Assembly: GCF_017743995.1 (NCBI RefSeq)
Contig: NZ_JAGHRB010000004.1
Location: 62,001 to 126,000 of the forward strand
Reading direction: 5' to 3'
DNA length: 64,000 nt
Source of the DNA: Ruegeria sp. R13_0
Lineage (GTDB): Bacteria; Pseudomonadota; Alphaproteobacteria; Rhodobacterales; Rhodobacteraceae
Shown here: in pieces, positions 1 through 8,208 of the stretch
Layout of the letters: each line of letters opens with the position of its first letter
Numbering within the stretch: position 1 is the stretch's first letter
Notes under the pieces: generated by a model
What the model saw: the letters and a program-made list of their open reading frames with translations, nothing else
What the model was told of the DNA's origin: nothing
Databases searched by the model: none
Made by a program: the position numbers and the translations under genes

Positions 1-113
1 TCGAACACGTCAACCTGATCGGCGGGGATGAGTTCCAGAAACCCTTCGAGCGCGCGGTCGACGATATCGGAATGCCAGTTGGCTTTGATAAAAGCATAGC
101 GGGTGTGTGTCAT
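1..113 (-). CDS. ribH: 6,7-dimethyl-8-ribityllumazine synthase, N-terminal part
   Basis: The first 37 codons read MTHTRYAFIKANWHSDIVDR and onward, the N-terminus of a type II (RibH2-like) lumazine synthase, with the Ala-Phe-Ile-x-Ala-x-Trp-His segment that helps form the substrate pocket. The enzyme condenses a ribitylamino-uracil with a butanone phosphate to give the riboflavin precursor lumazine. The ATG at 113 is preceded by AAGGAGA at a normal distance. The rest lies outside the window. The FMN riboswitch just upstream on the same strand strongly supports a riboflavin-pathway gene. Confidence 0.85.
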   Translation of the reverse strand, partial: MTHTRYAFIKANWHSDIVDRALEGFLELIPADQVDVF

Positions 114-192
114 CGTGATCTCCTTAGCAAAACAGACACTTCACCCAAGGCGATCACGAGCAGACACGCCGTATCACCGACGCATCTGGCAC

Positions 193-340
193 GTTCTCTT
201 TCATCCGGACTTTAACCGTCGGCTCTGGCCTCTCACCAGATCTGCTGACACCCCTTCGTGAACACGGCGAGGCCGCTCGCGGGCTTACGGATCATCGCCC
301 GTATACCGCCGGTGGGGAATTTCACCCCGCCCTGAGAACG
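193..340 (-). ncRNA. FMN riboswitch (RFN element)
   Basis: Read on the minus strand, this stretch has the RFN landmarks in order: a 5' GGGCGGGGTGAAATTCCCCA block, the CCGGCGGTA segment, AGCCCGCGAGCG, the GATCTGGTGAGA box, then GCCGACGGTTAAAGTCCGGA and the closing GATGAAAGAGAAC. The 5' and 3' ends (CGTTCTC and GAGAAC) can form the P1 helix. It lies 80 bases upstream of the ribH start on the same strand. FMN binding would be expected to lower expression of ribH. Confidence 0.93.
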
Positions 341-397
341 AGGCGGACCTTGCATAGAATGGACCTCCTCTGCAAGAGATTTGGCAGGAGGAATCTC

Positions 398-1027
398 ATG
401 CACCCGAATCCCGCCTTCCGCGCTGAGGAGATCAGCCGACATATCGCCTTTGCCCGCGACCGCGGTTTTGGCGTTTTGGCCGTGTCGACTGATGCCGCGC
501 CTTTGATCAGCCACGTGCCGTTTCTGCTGTCTGAAGATGGCGTGGTGGCTGAGTTGCATCTTGTCCGGTCGAATCCGATTGTTCGGCTGCTGAAGGCGCC
601 GCAGGCGGCCCGGATCGCGGTTTTGGGGCCTGACAGTTATGTCTCGCCCGATTGGTATGAGGTGAGCGATCAGGTGCCGACATGGAACTATGTCGCCGTT
701 CATCTGATCGGCGTTCTGGAACTGCGCCTGGCGGAGGAAATGCGGGACCTGTTGGACCGGCAGTCGGCGTTTTTCGAAGAAAGGCTGCGCCCGAAGCCGC
801 CCTGGCACAGCAGCAAGATGGAGGGCGACGCGCTTGAGCGGATGATGCGGATGATTCTGCCCTGCCGGATGCAGGTTGAGGATATTCAGGGCACGTGGAA
901 GCTGAACCAGAACAAACCTGATGACGTTCGGATGCGGGCGGCGGAGCAGGTCGGGACGTTTGGAATCGGCTCGGAGGTGCAGGCCCTGCAGGCGCTGATG
1001 CGCGCTGTGGAGCCCTCAGGCAAATGA
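398..1027 (+). CDS. FMN-binding PaiB-type negative transcriptional regulator
   Basis: This is a 209-residue protein starting MHPNPAFR, with the split-barrel FMN-binding fold of the PaiB family. Typical family segments are visible: the N-terminal HPN-x-AF, SHVPFLL near residue 52, VSPDWYE near residue 85, a VPTWNYVAVH core, and a C-terminal WKLNQNK. PaiB of Bacillus is linked to repression of sporulation and protease genes; the role in proteobacteria is less clear and may be flavin-dependent rather than DNA-binding. The ATG at 398 is chosen because GGCAGGAGG stands just upstream; an upstream in-frame ATG at 350 has no such site. It diverges from the FMN riboswitch/ribH unit with under 60 bases between them. 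Confidence 0.85.
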   Translation: MHPNPAFRAEEISRHIAFARDRGFGVLAVSTDAAPLISHVPFLLSEDGVVAELHLVRSNPIVRLLKAPQAARIAVLGPDSYVSPDWYEVSDQVPTWNYVAVHLIGVLELRLAEEMRDLLDRQSAFFEERLRPKPPWHSSKMEGDALERMMRMILPCRMQVEDIQGTWKLNQNKPDDVRMRAAEQVGTFGIGSEVQALQALMRAVEPSGK

Positions 1028-1083
1028 CGGCTTTTGTTTTCTGCACCCTGCTGTAAGGTCGGCTCAAACAAAGGAGTGCGCGC

Positions 1084-1692
1084 ATGAAACTCTATCACAG
1101 TCTGACTTCGCCCTATGTCCGTAAAGTCATGGTTTTGTTGCATGAAACAGAGCAGCTAGAGGATGTTGAGTTGGAAACGGTGGCGGGTACGCCAGTGGCG
1201 CCAGCCGCGCCCTTGATCGGCAAGGCACCTTTGACCAAGGTTCCTGCGTTGGAGCGCCCCGATGGCCCGACCCTGTTCGACAGTCGTGTGATCTGCGCCT
1301 TTCTGGATGACCGTGCCGGGGGACGGCTCTACCCCGAAGGTGCGCGGCGCTGGGATGTTCTGACGCTTGAAGCGCTGGCCGATGGCGTTCTGGATGCCGC
1401 GCTGTTGATGACCTATGAAAGCCGGCTGCGTCCCGAAGACAAGCAATGGGATGAATGGGTGGATTCGCAATGGGTCAAGGTTGAGCGCGCCTGTGCCGTG
1501 TTAAACCAGCGCTGGATGGCACATCTGTCGGGTCCGCTGGACATGGGACAAGTGGCCGTGGCTTGCGCGCTGGGCTATCTGGATCTGCGCCACGACGCAC
1601 GTGGCTGGCGCAAGGGCAATGATGCCCTCGCAACCTGGTTTGCCGAGTTTGACGCGCGTCCGAGCATGGTTGCCACGCGCCCTGTGACGTAA
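1084..1692 (+). CDS. glutathione S-transferase family protein
   Basis: This 202-residue protein starts MKLYHSLTSPYVRKV, the thioredoxin-fold N-terminal GST domain with the SPYVRKV active-site loop. VPAL near residue 54 (cis-proline) and a DSR segment where glutathione-binding D/E-S is expected follow. The remainder is an all-helical C-terminal domain. Cytosolic GSTs conjugate or reduce electrophiles with glutathione; the substrate cannot be told from sequence. The ATG follows AAAGGAG. It converges on the next gene with only three bases between stop codons, so the two 3' ends must overlap in RNA. Confidence 0.85.
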   Translation: MKLYHSLTSPYVRKVMVLLHETEQLEDVELETVAGTPVAPAAPLIGKAPLTKVPALERPDGPTLFDSRVICAFLDDRAGGRLYPEGARRWDVLTLEALADGVLDAALLMTYESRLRPEDKQWDEWVDSQWVKVERACAVLNQRWMAHLSGPLDMGQVAVACALGYLDLRHDARGWRKGNDALATWFAEFDARPSMVATRPVT

Positions 1693-1695
1693 ACC

Positions 1696-2139
1696 TTACT
1701 GGCTGAACGTCGCCAGATAGGCGGCGATGTCGTCCGCACCTTTCTTGAGCTTCACGCTCATATTCGGGCGGGCGGTATCGTCTTGCAGGAACTCTTTGAT
1801 GAACCCGATCGGGTCCTCGGAGTATGCGGCGATGTTTTCCTCGGTCCAGACCAGACCTGCGTCACCGGCGCGGATCATGTCGTCGGTGAACATGCCGATG
1901 GGCAGGCGTTCGCTGCCATTGCGATAGTCGTTCTCGGATCCGGCGGTGCGGCCCACGACCCCGTATAGGTTGGGGCCTGTGATGCCGCCTTTGACCAGAA
2001 CCTCGCCATCCTTGATGATAGCGTGGCAGGCCGAGCAGCGGTTGTAGAGTTTTTCGCCTTTGGCGGGGTCTCCGGCCGCGGCGGCTTGAGTCGACACAGA
2101 AATCGTTAACAGAATGGCGGCCAAGTGGGTCTTTGACAT
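1696..2139 (-). CDS. periplasmic class I c-type cytochrome
   Basis: A 147-residue protein has a Sec signal peptide (about residues 1-22, ending in AAAAG) and one haem site C-S-A-C-H near residue 37. A TGPNLYGVVGRTAG loop and a late N-M-S-V-K segment supply the likely distal Met ligand. The architecture is that of cytochrome c2/c551-like soluble carriers, which shuttle electrons between the bc1 complex and terminal oxidases or reductases. It sits 460 bases upstream of and divergent from petABC, a natural partner. It is clearly paralogous to the cytochrome at 56071-56484 (shared VKGG-x-TGPNLYG and GRTAG). Confidence 0.88.
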   Translation of the reverse strand: MSKTHLAAILLTISVSTQAAAAGDPAKGEKLYNRCSACHAIIKDGEVLVKGGITGPNLYGVVGRTAGSENDYRNGSERLPIGMFTDDMIRAGDAGLVWTEENIAAYSEDPIGFIKEFLQDDTARPNMSVKLKKGADDIAAYLATFSQ

Positions 2140-2600
2140 GGGGGTCTCCTGATCGGCGTTCGCGCGAAACCGGGCATCAGGTATTCGCGCAATAAGTGCA
2201 ACAGGAAACAGGCCCGTTCGCGGCGCGAGAAATCGTCTATTTCAGGCATATGATTTGTTGCTGAACAAACCCGGTTTTGTATGTCGGATTTTCCAGATTT
2301 TCGCACCAATGAGACCCGCTTGTGCTTTCGGCCCGGGTTCGCTGGTCCCGGTCAGATTGGGGTCACAGGGTGCGAATCAAGCGGGGCTGATTCGACGCGT
2401 CATCGAAACATGAGGGCGAGAAACATCAAAAAGACTGCCCCGCGCGATGATAAATTACGCAGATGCGGCGTATTGCGCATTCAACACCGCTGGACGAATA
2501 CTATTCTGCTCGGTAGAGAATTCCGCTAAGACCCGGCATCCGTGCCGGGTTCCAGCTATTGGCCCGTTCGCACGGGCGCTAGACAATCGGAGAAAACCTC
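2140..2600 (+). promoter_or_regulatory. petABC upstream region with two leader hairpins
   Basis: This 461-base spacer holds no convincing gene. Close to petA are two perfect stem-loops: 2531-2550 (8-bp stem ACCCGGCA/TGCCGGGT, loop TCCG) and 2562-2577 (6-bp stem GCCCGT/ACGGGC, loop TCGC). Neither is followed by a T-run, so they do not look like terminators; mRNA stabilisation or regulator binding are guesses. A GGAGAAA ribosome site at 2589-2595 serves petA. I could not assign a confident -35/-10 pair, although the divergent cytochrome c promoter must also lie here. Confidence 0.4.
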
Positions 2601-3185
2601 GTGTCCCACGTAGAAGACCACGAAGGCACCCGCAGAGATTTCCTGTACTACGTCGCGGGCGGCGCAGGGGTCGTAGCGACCGGTGCTGCGGTATGGCCTA
2701 TGATCAATCAGATGAACCCGTCGGCGGATGTGCAGGCTCTGTCCTCGATCCGTACGGATGTAAGCGGGGTTGAGCCGGGTACACAGCTGACGGTCAAGTG
2801 GCTGGGTAAACCGGTCTTCATCCGTCACCGCACCGGCGCTGAAATCGCCGAAGCGCAGCAGCAGGACGAAGAAGCGGTGGGCAACCTGCCTGACCCGCTG
2901 GCCCGGAACTTCAACATCAACGCAGATGCACCCGCGACCGACGCCAACCGCGTCATGCCATCGCCCGAAGGTGAGGCAGCAGGCGCGTGGATCGTTCAGA
3001 TGGGCGTTTGTACCCACCTGGGCTGCGTGCCTCTGGGTGATGCAGGAGACTTTGGCGGCTGGTTCTGCCCCTGCCACGGCTCGCACTACGATCTGGCAGG
3101 CCGGATCCGTAAAGGCCCCGCGCCTGAGAACCTGCCGATCCCACCGGTTGAGTGGGTCGACGCTTCAACCATCAAACTCGGCTAA
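2601..3185 (+). CDS. petA: ubiquinol-cytochrome c reductase iron-sulfur subunit (Rieske)
   Basis: This 194-residue Rieske protein of the cytochrome bc1 complex passes electrons from ubiquinol to cytochrome c1. It has an N-terminal Tat-like RRDFLYY sequence and one membrane anchor (about residues 13-33). The cluster-binding motifs CTHLGC (Cys137, His139, Cys142) and CPCHGSH (Cys156, Cys158, His159) give two Cys and two His ligands plus the disulfide pair. The start is a GTG at 2601 behind GGAGAAA; the product begins [14 protein letters not shown], as in Rhodobacter homologues. First gene of petABC. Confidence 0.96.
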   Translation: MSHVEDHEGTRRDFLYYVAGGAGVVATGAAVWPMINQMNPSADVQALSSIRTDVSGVEPGTQLTVKWLGKPVFIRHRTGAEIAEAQQQDEEAVGNLPDPLARNFNINADAPATDANRVMPSPEGEAAGAWIVQMGVCTHLGCVPLGDAGDFGGWFCPCHGSHYDLAGRIRKGPAPENLPIPPVEWVDASTIKLG

Positions 3186-3199
3186 GGGAGACCCAACTT

Positions 3200-4531
3200 A
3201 TGTCCGGCATTCCCCACGATCACTACGAGCCGAAGTCAAACGGCGAAAAGTGGCTGCACAGCCGCCTTCCCATTGTCGGCCTTCTGTACGACACCCTGAT
3301 GATCCCAACCCCCAAGAACCTGAACTGGTGGTGGATCTGGGGCATCGTTCTGGCCTTCTGCCTGGCGCTGCAAATCATCACCGGCATTATGCTGGTTATG
3401 CACTACACGCCGCATGTCGATCTGGCCTTCGCCAGCGTCGAACACATCATGCGTAACGTGAATGGTGGTTATTTCATCCGCTACCTGCACATGAACGGCG
3501 CGTCGCTGTTCTTTGTCGCGGTCTACATTCACATGTTCCGTGGTCTCTACTACGGCTCATACAAGGCCCCGCGTGAGATCACGTGGATCATCGGTATGCT
3601 GATCTACCTGATGATGATGGGCACCGCCTTCATGGGCTATGTTCTGCCTTGGGGTCAGATGTCCTTCTGGGGTGCGACCGTGATCACCGGCCTGTTTGGT
3701 GCGATCCCGTTTGTGGGTGATGCGCTGCAGACATGGCTGCTGGGCGGACCCGCCGTGGATAACGCCACGCTGAACCGCTTCTTCTCGCTGCACTATCTGC
3801 TGCCGTTCATCATTGCGGCACTGGTTATCGTGCATATCTGGGCCTTCCACACCACCGGCAACAACAACCCCACGGGTGTTGAGGTGCGTCGTGGTTCAAA
3901 GGCCGAGGCTGAGAAAGACACGCTGCCCTTCTGGCCGTATTTCGTGATCAAGGATCTGTTCGCTCTGGCGGTCATCCTGGTCGTGTTCTGGGCCATCGTG
4001 GGCTTCATGCCGAACTATCTGGGTCACCCCGATAACTATATCGAGGCCAACCCGCTTGTGACGCCTGCACATATCGTGCCCGAATGGTACTTCCTGCCGT
4101 TCTACGCGATCCTGCGTGCCTTCACCGGCGAGGTCTGGGTTGTTCAGTTCGCCAGCTTCATCACCGGCGGTATCGTTGACGCGAAGTTCTTCGGTGTTCT
4201 GGCGATGTTTGGTGCGATCATTGCCATGGCGCTTGCGCCCTGGCTGGACACGTCGACTGTACGTTCGGGTCGGTATCGTCCGATGTTCAAATGGTGGTTC
4301 TACCTGCTGATCATCGACTTCTTTGCCCTGATGTGGCTGGGGGCGATGCCTGCGGAAGAGCCCTATGCGACCTTCTCGTTGATCGCATCTGCGTACTGGT
4401 TTGCGTATTTCTTCGTGATCCTGCCGCTGCTTGGCGTGATCGAGAAACCTCTGACCCCGCCCGAAACGATCGAAGACGACTTCAACGCGCATTATGGCAA
4501 GGCTGACGCCGACGCCACGCCGGCCGAGTAA
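3200..4531 (+). CDS. petB: cytochrome b of the bc1 complex
   Basis: This 443-residue integral membrane subunit binds hemes bL and bH and the Qo/Qi quinone sites. It has eight expected helices with the paired histidines in transmembrane helices B and D, the [13 protein letters not shown] stretch of the Qo region, and the diagnostic [13 protein letters not shown] (PEWY) motif. Its length suits an alphaproteobacterial cytochrome b rather than the split b6/subunit IV form. The ATG at 3200 ([11 protein letters not shown]) follows AAGGGAG and lies 14 bases after petA, so the genes are co-transcribed. An upstream in-frame start inside petA is unlikely. Confidence 0.97.
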   Translation: MSGIPHDHYEPKSNGEKWLHSRLPIVGLLYDTLMIPTPKNLNWWWIWGIVLAFCLALQIITGIMLVMHYTPHVDLAFASVEHIMRNVNGGYFIRYLHMNGASLFFVAVYIHMFRGLYYGSYKAPREITWIIGMLIYLMMMGTAFMGYVLPWGQMSFWGATVITGLFGAIPFVGDALQTWLLGGPAVDNATLNRFFSLHYLLPFIIAALVIVHIWAFHTTGNNNPTGVEVRRGSKAEAEKDTLPFWPYFVIKDLFALAVILVVFWAIVGFMPNYLGHPDNYIEANPLVTPAHIVPEWYFLPFYAILRAFTGEVWVVQFASFITGGIVDAKFFGVLAMFGAIIAMALAPWLDTSTVRSGRYRPMFKWWFYLLIIDFFALMWLGAMPAEEPYATFSLIASAYWFAYFFVILPLLGVIEKPLTPPETIEDDFNAHYGKADADATPAE

Positions 4532-4548
4532 GAAGAGGGACCGGAAAC

Positions 4549-5337
4549 ATGTTCAAGAAACTTGCAATCGGTGCCGCGTTTGCTCTGGCCCTTGCGCCCG
4601 CCTCGACCTTTGCGGCAGGTGGCGGTGAGCAGCACATCGAAGACTTCCAGTTCTCGTTCGAAGGGCCGTTTGGCACCTGGGATCAGAACCAGCTTCAGCG
4701 CGGCCTTCAGATCTACACCGAGGTCTGCGCGGCCTGTCACGGCCTGAAATACGTCCCCCTGCGCGATCTCGAAGCGCTGGGCTATTCGGAAGAGCAGGTC
4801 ATCACCTACGCGGCCGACAATTTCGAGGTCTTCGACCCCGAGCTTGACGACTTCCGCCCGGCGATCCCGACCGACCATTTCCCCGAAAACAACGGGGTTG
4901 GCGCACCTGACCTGAGCCTGATGGCCAAGGCACGTGCGGGTTTCCACGGCCCTTACGGTCTGGGGATCAACCAGCTGGTCAAAGGTATGGGTGGCGCGGA
5001 ATACATCGCCTCTCTGCTGGACGGCTACACCGGTAAGGAAAAGACCGAAGCCGGCGCGACACTGTACGAAAACACAGCTTTCCCCGGAGGCTGGCTCTCA
5101 ATGGCGCCGCCTCTGGCGGATGAGCAGGTCGAGTTCGCCGATGGCCACTCGAACAGCGTCGAGCATATGTCCGAAGACATTTCGGCCTTCCTGATGTGGG
5201 CGGCTGAACCCAAGCTGACAGACCGCAAGAACGGTGGTTTTGTTGGGGTGATCTTCTTGATCGTCCTGTCGGTGCTGCTGTATCTGGTCAACAAGCGTCT
5301 GTGGGCGCCGCATAAGGGCAAGCTGCGCGAGCAGTGA
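4549..5337 (+). CDS. petC: cytochrome c1 of the bc1 complex
   Basis: This 262-residue precursor has a cleavable signal peptide (cleavage near ASTFAAG, residue 23) and the haem c site CAACH (Cys60, Cys63, His64). The periplasmic cytochrome c1 domain has the [12 protein letters not shown] segment that carries the methionine ligand. A C-terminal anchor helix ([17 protein letters not shown]) precedes a basic tail. It accepts electrons from the Rieske protein and reduces soluble cytochrome c. It starts 17 bases after petB, and the operon ends at a strong terminator 26 bases downstream. Confidence 0.97.
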   Translation: MFKKLAIGAAFALALAPASTFAAGGGEQHIEDFQFSFEGPFGTWDQNQLQRGLQIYTEVCAACHGLKYVPLRDLEALGYSEEQVITYAADNFEVFDPELDDFRPAIPTDHFPENNGVGAPDLSLMAKARAGFHGPYGLGINQLVKGMGGAEYIASLLDGYTGKEKTEAGATLYENTAFPGGWLSMAPPLADEQVEFADGHSNSVEHMSEDISAFLMWAAEPKLTDRKNGGFVGVIFLIVLSVLLYLVNKRLWAPHKGKLREQ

Positions 5338-5363
5338 AGCTTTTGAGCTATTGAAATTGGAGA

Positions 5364-5400
5364 CCCCCGCGCCTTTCAGGATGCGGGGGTTTTTCTTTTT
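5364..5400 (+). terminator. rho-independent terminator of petABC
   Basis: A perfect 7-bp GC stem (CCCCCGC at 5364-5370, GCGGGGG at 5383-5389) with a 12-base loop is followed by an almost unbroken T tract to 5400. It lies 26 bases after the petC stop and is a textbook intrinsic terminator. Confidence 0.93.
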
Positions 5401-5480
5401 GAAGGGGCAGAGGGGCCAGCCCCTCTTGGGCTGCGGCCAATTCACCCCGAGATATTTTTGGCCAGATGAAGAGCGGATCA
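5401..5480 (-). repeat. dispersed 3'-end intergenic repeat, copy A
   Basis: Reading from the mtaB stop codon on the minus strand, the element begins TGATCCGCTCTTCATCTGG, then CCAAAAATATCTCGGGG, and ends in an AGCCCAAGAGGGGCTGGCCCC arm. The first 19 bases are identical to copy C (54864) including the stop codon. The CTTCATCTGG core, the A-run/CTCGGGG block and the GGGCTGGCCCCTC arm recur in copy B (46019). It fills the space between mtaB and the petABC terminator. Confidence 0.7.
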
Positions 5481-6734
5481 GGCTCGCAGTAGGGTTGCTG
5501 TTTGCCCTGTGATCGTCGCGGTGACGATCTGGCCTTCGGGATGGGGGGTGTCGAAACTGACCTCAGTGAATTGTTCGGTGCGGCCCATATGCGGGTTTTC
5601 CATCAGGATGTGATGGGTTTGGCCGATCTGGGCTGAGAGGTGTTTGGCAACCTGCGCCTCTCCGGCTGTGCGCAGGCGGGCGGCGCGATCCTTGATGATC
5701 TTGCCGTTGACCTGCTGTGGGATTCGCGCTGCTGGCGTGCCTTCGCGTTTGGAGTAGGGGAAGACGTGCAGCCAGGTCAGGTTGCACTCCGTGACCAGTT
5801 TGAGGGAGTTCTCGAAATGCGACTCGGTTTCCGTGGGGAAGCCAGCGATGATGTCGGCGCCAAAGGTCATGTCGGGGCGCAGGCTGCGCGCCTCTTCTGT
5901 GAAACGGATGGCGTCATCGCGCAGGTGGCGGCGTTTCATCCGTTTCAGGATCAGGTCGTCGCCATGCTGCAGGGACAGGTGCAGGTGCGGCATCAGGCGC
6001 GGCTCGGTCGCGATGGCCTGCATCAGGTTTTCGTCCACCTCGATAGAATCGATCGAACTGATGCGCAGGCGCGGCAGATCCGGCACGAGTTTCAGAATGC
6101 GCATGACCAGATCGCCCAGCTTGGGCTGTGCGGGCAGATCCGCGCCCCATGAGGTCAGGTCAACGCCGGTCAGGACGACCTCGTTATAGCCTTTGTCGAC
6201 CAGCCGTTTGATCTGATCCACGACCACACCAGCGGGCACGCTGCGTGAGTTCCCGCGGCCATAGGGGATGATGCAGAAGGTACAACGGTGATCACAGCCA
6301 TTCTGGACCTGCACATAGGCGCGTGAGCGGGTTCCGAACCCGTCGATCAGGTGCCCTGCCGTTTCAGTGACCGACATGATGTCATCGACCTGAACGCTTT
6401 CGGTTTCGCCGATGAAGTCCGCCGCCATGCCTTTCCAGGTATCAGGCTGCATCTTCTCGGTATTGCCGATCACCGCATCAACCTCGTCCATGGCCGTGAA
6501 GGTCTGCGGTTCCGTCTGCGCAGCGCATCCTGTAACGATCAGGCGCGCTTTGGGGTTTTCGCGGCGCAGCTTGCGAATCTCTTGTCGGGCCTTGCGAACC
6601 GCCTCTGCCGTCACGGCGCAGGTGTTCACGATCACCGCATCTTGCAGACCCGCTTGCTGAGACAGCTCTTTCATTGCCTCAGTCTCATAGGCGTTCAGGC
6701 GACAGCCCAGAGTGGTAAATTTCGGGGCGCTCAT
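5478..6734 (-). CDS. mtaB: tRNA t6A37 methylthiotransferase
   Basis: A 418-residue radical-SAM methylthiotransferase of the MiaB/RimO/MtaB class. The N-terminal UPF0004 domain has its three cluster cysteines (about Cys11, Cys39, Cys70). The radical-SAM site is C-D-H-R-C-T-F-C (Cys147, Cys151, Cys154), and a short TRAM-like C-terminus follows. The TLGCRLNAYE start and GCDHRCTFC site fit MtaB rather than MiaB. It would convert t6A to ms2t6A at position 37 of ANN-decoding tRNAs. It overlaps the upstream dapF stop by four bases (ATGA), so the two are translationally coupled. Confidence 0.9.
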   Translation of the reverse strand: MSAPKFTTLGCRLNAYETEAMKELSQQAGLQDAVIVNTCAVTAEAVRKARQEIRKLRRENPKARLIVTGCAAQTEPQTFTAMDEVDAVIGNTEKMQPDTWKGMAADFIGETESVQVDDIMSVTETAGHLIDGFGTRSRAYVQVQNGCDHRCTFCIIPYGRGNSRSVPAGVVVDQIKRLVDKGYNEVVLTGVDLTSWGADLPAQPKLGDLVMRILKLVPDLPRLRISSIDSIEVDENLMQAIATEPRLMPHLHLSLQHGDDLILKRMKRRHLRDDAIRFTEEARSLRPDMTFGADIIAGFPTETESHFENSLKLVTECNLTWLHVFPYSKREGTPAARIPQQVNGKIIKDRAARLRTAGEAQVAKHLSAQIGQTHHILMENPHMGRTEQFTEVSFDTPHPEGQIVTATITGQTATLLRA

Positions 6735-7573
6735 CCCAGTGACCTCAGGAATTCCGGGGTCAGAGTGCCCGAGAACACATGGCAGGTCGGTCCGGTCATC
6801 CAGACGCCATCATCGCGCCAATCGATCCAGATTGTGCCGCCGTCCAGCTCGATCTGCACTTTGCGCCCCGTCAGGCCGCGTCGGGCCGCAGCGACGGCTG
6901 TGGCGCAGGACGAGGACCCTGAGGCCAGCGTGATACCCACGCCACGCTCCCAGACGCGCATACGGATGTGGTCCGGCCCGATCACCTGCGCCACCTGCAC
7001 ATTGGTGCGTTCGGGGTAGAGGGGATGGTGTTCGTACCGCGCGCCGAACTCGGCCAGTGGAATCGCCTCGGCGTCCTCCACGAAAAACGTGCAATGGGGG
7101 TTGCCCATGCCGGTTGCCGAGGGCGCGCCCTCAATCGGCAGTTCCAGCGTGTCCATCTCTTCAGCCAGCGGTACGTCCTGCCAGTCCAGTTGGGGCTGCC
7201 CCATATTGACCGAGGTCAGGCCGTTGCCTGCATCCTGCGCGTATAACGTGCCGCGTTCGGTCGTCAGGGTCAGGTTTGTTTTGCCGCTCTCTTCCATCAG
7301 GAAATGGGCGATACACCGTGTGGCATTCCCGCAAGCTGCCGAGGTCGACCCGTCCGCGTTGTAGAACACGAGATGCGCGTCGGCCGCTCCGTTTTCGATC
7401 ACGGCCAACTGATCGAATCCCACACCAAACTGCCGGTGTCCGATTCCCTTCGCCAATGCAGCGCTGATCGGCGTCGCCTGCGCACGCGCGTCGACAATAA
7501 CGAAGTCATTGCCCAGCCCGTGCATCTTCATGAAGGGCAAACCGGTATCGAGTCTCTGTTGCATGGCGGGCAT
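6731..7573 (-). CDS. dapF: diaminopimelate epimerase, second catalytic Cys replaced by Ser
   Basis: About 280 residues; interconverts LL- and meso-diaminopimelate for lysine and peptidoglycan synthesis. Family marks are MKMHGLGNDFVIVD, the first catalytic-cysteine motif AACGNATRC, and VWERGVG. The second motif, normally A-C-G-[ST]-G-A-C, reads A-S-G-S-S-S-C: the codon at 6922-6920 is TCA (Ser, about residue 218), where a catalytic Cys is expected. A cysteine follows five residues later. The start at 7573 is preferred because GCAGGA precedes it; ATG at 7564 is also possible. Either a Rhodobacteraceae variant or altered activity. Confidence 0.85.
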   Translation of the reverse strand: MPAMQQRLDTGLPFMKMHGLGNDFVIVDARAQATPISAALAKGIGHRQFGVGFDQLAVIENGAADAHLVFYNADGSTSAACGNATRCIAHFLMEESGKTNLTLTTERGTLYAQDAGNGLTSVNMGQPQLDWQDVPLAEEMDTLELPIEGAPSATGMGNPHCTFFVEDAEAIPLAEFGARYEHHPLYPERTNVQVAQVIGPDHIRMRVWERGVGITLASGSSSCATAVAAARRGLTGRKVQIELDGGTIWIDWRDDGVWMTGPTCHVFSGTLTPEFLRSLG

Positions 7574-7630
7574 ATAACGTTGGTCCTGCGATGAATCCAC
7601 CCTGTGGCGTCGATTCCTGAAAAAAGGGCT

Positions 7631-7659
7631 TGACCCCCCTGCGCCACCTGCCTAATTAG
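7631..7659 (+). promoter_or_regulatory. sigma-70-type promoter of tRNA-Lys
   Basis: TTGACC at 7631-7636 and TAATTA at 7654-7659 are separated by exactly 17 bases, with a GC-rich stretch right after the -10. This is a strong housekeeping promoter. Transcription would start near 7666, leaving about 120 bases of 5' leader to be removed before the tRNA. Confidence 0.7.
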
Positions 7660-7785
7660 GCCGCCTATCGGGTCGCCAGAAACACTGATTATTCTGGCGA
7701 AACGAGGTGCAAAATAAGGTCTTGAACCCGGTCGGGAAAATGCCTTAAAGAGCGCCACGGATCGTAAGGATCCAGACAAAAGAGT

Positions 7786-7861
7786 GGGCCGTTAGCTCAG
7801 TTGGTAGAGCAACTGACTTTTAATCAGTGGGTCGCAGGTTCGAATCCTGCACGGCTCACCA
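7786..7861 (+). tRNA. tRNA-Lys (anticodon TTT)
   Basis: A complete 76-base cloverleaf. The acceptor stem GGGCCGT/ACGGCTC has one G-T pair. The D arm contains AGCTCAGTTGGTAGAGC, the anticodon loop is CTTTTAA with TTT, and the T arm is GCAGG-TTCGAAT-CCTGC. A discriminator A and an encoded CCA follow, and a CTTTTTTC tract right after the CCA may help termination. Confidence 0.97.
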
Positions 7862-8208
7862 CTTTTTTCAGAGAGATCGAAGGACTGGATGAGAGTGCTT
7901 TTCGCCTATCGCGGAAGGCTTGTATCCAGGCGAAACTTTTGTGCGTCCATGCCGGTTTTTTGTGGATCGGCATTTACTCCTCTAAAACGGAAAGCACCTA
8001 GGTGGCGGTGCCCGTCAGCAGCACCACCTTTGGTTGCTTGCGAGAATTTCACTTATATTCAAACGTGTTAATTGGCGACTTTCTAGTGGATTTCCGCCTG
8101 CGCGCTTCGAAAAAATTGGCAGATTCACCTAGATTTGCTATCGTTTAGCTAAAGGGCGTTAGAAACCCGGGGGCTAAAATCGAGCAGAAATCCGGAAAAT
8201 CCTCACAG
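7862..8208. other. gene-free stretch after tRNA-Lys
   Basis: About 350 bases with no supportable gene. Its second half (roughly 8040-8160) is noticeably richer in A and T than the flanks and has scattered stops in all frames. The 3' end of a tRNA is a common integration site, so this could be a decayed insertion, but I see no integrase fragment and no repeat of the tRNA 3' end. Confidence 0.4.

Noticed and set aside
2281..2529. Small open frames between the cytochrome c and petA
   Set aside because: No ribosome sites and overlapping frames in the regulatory spacer; composition is not coding-like.
3896..4492. Long open frame antisense to petB
   Set aside because: It mirrors petB, a clear gene; such antisense frames are expected in GC-rich DNA, and it encodes no recognisable domain.
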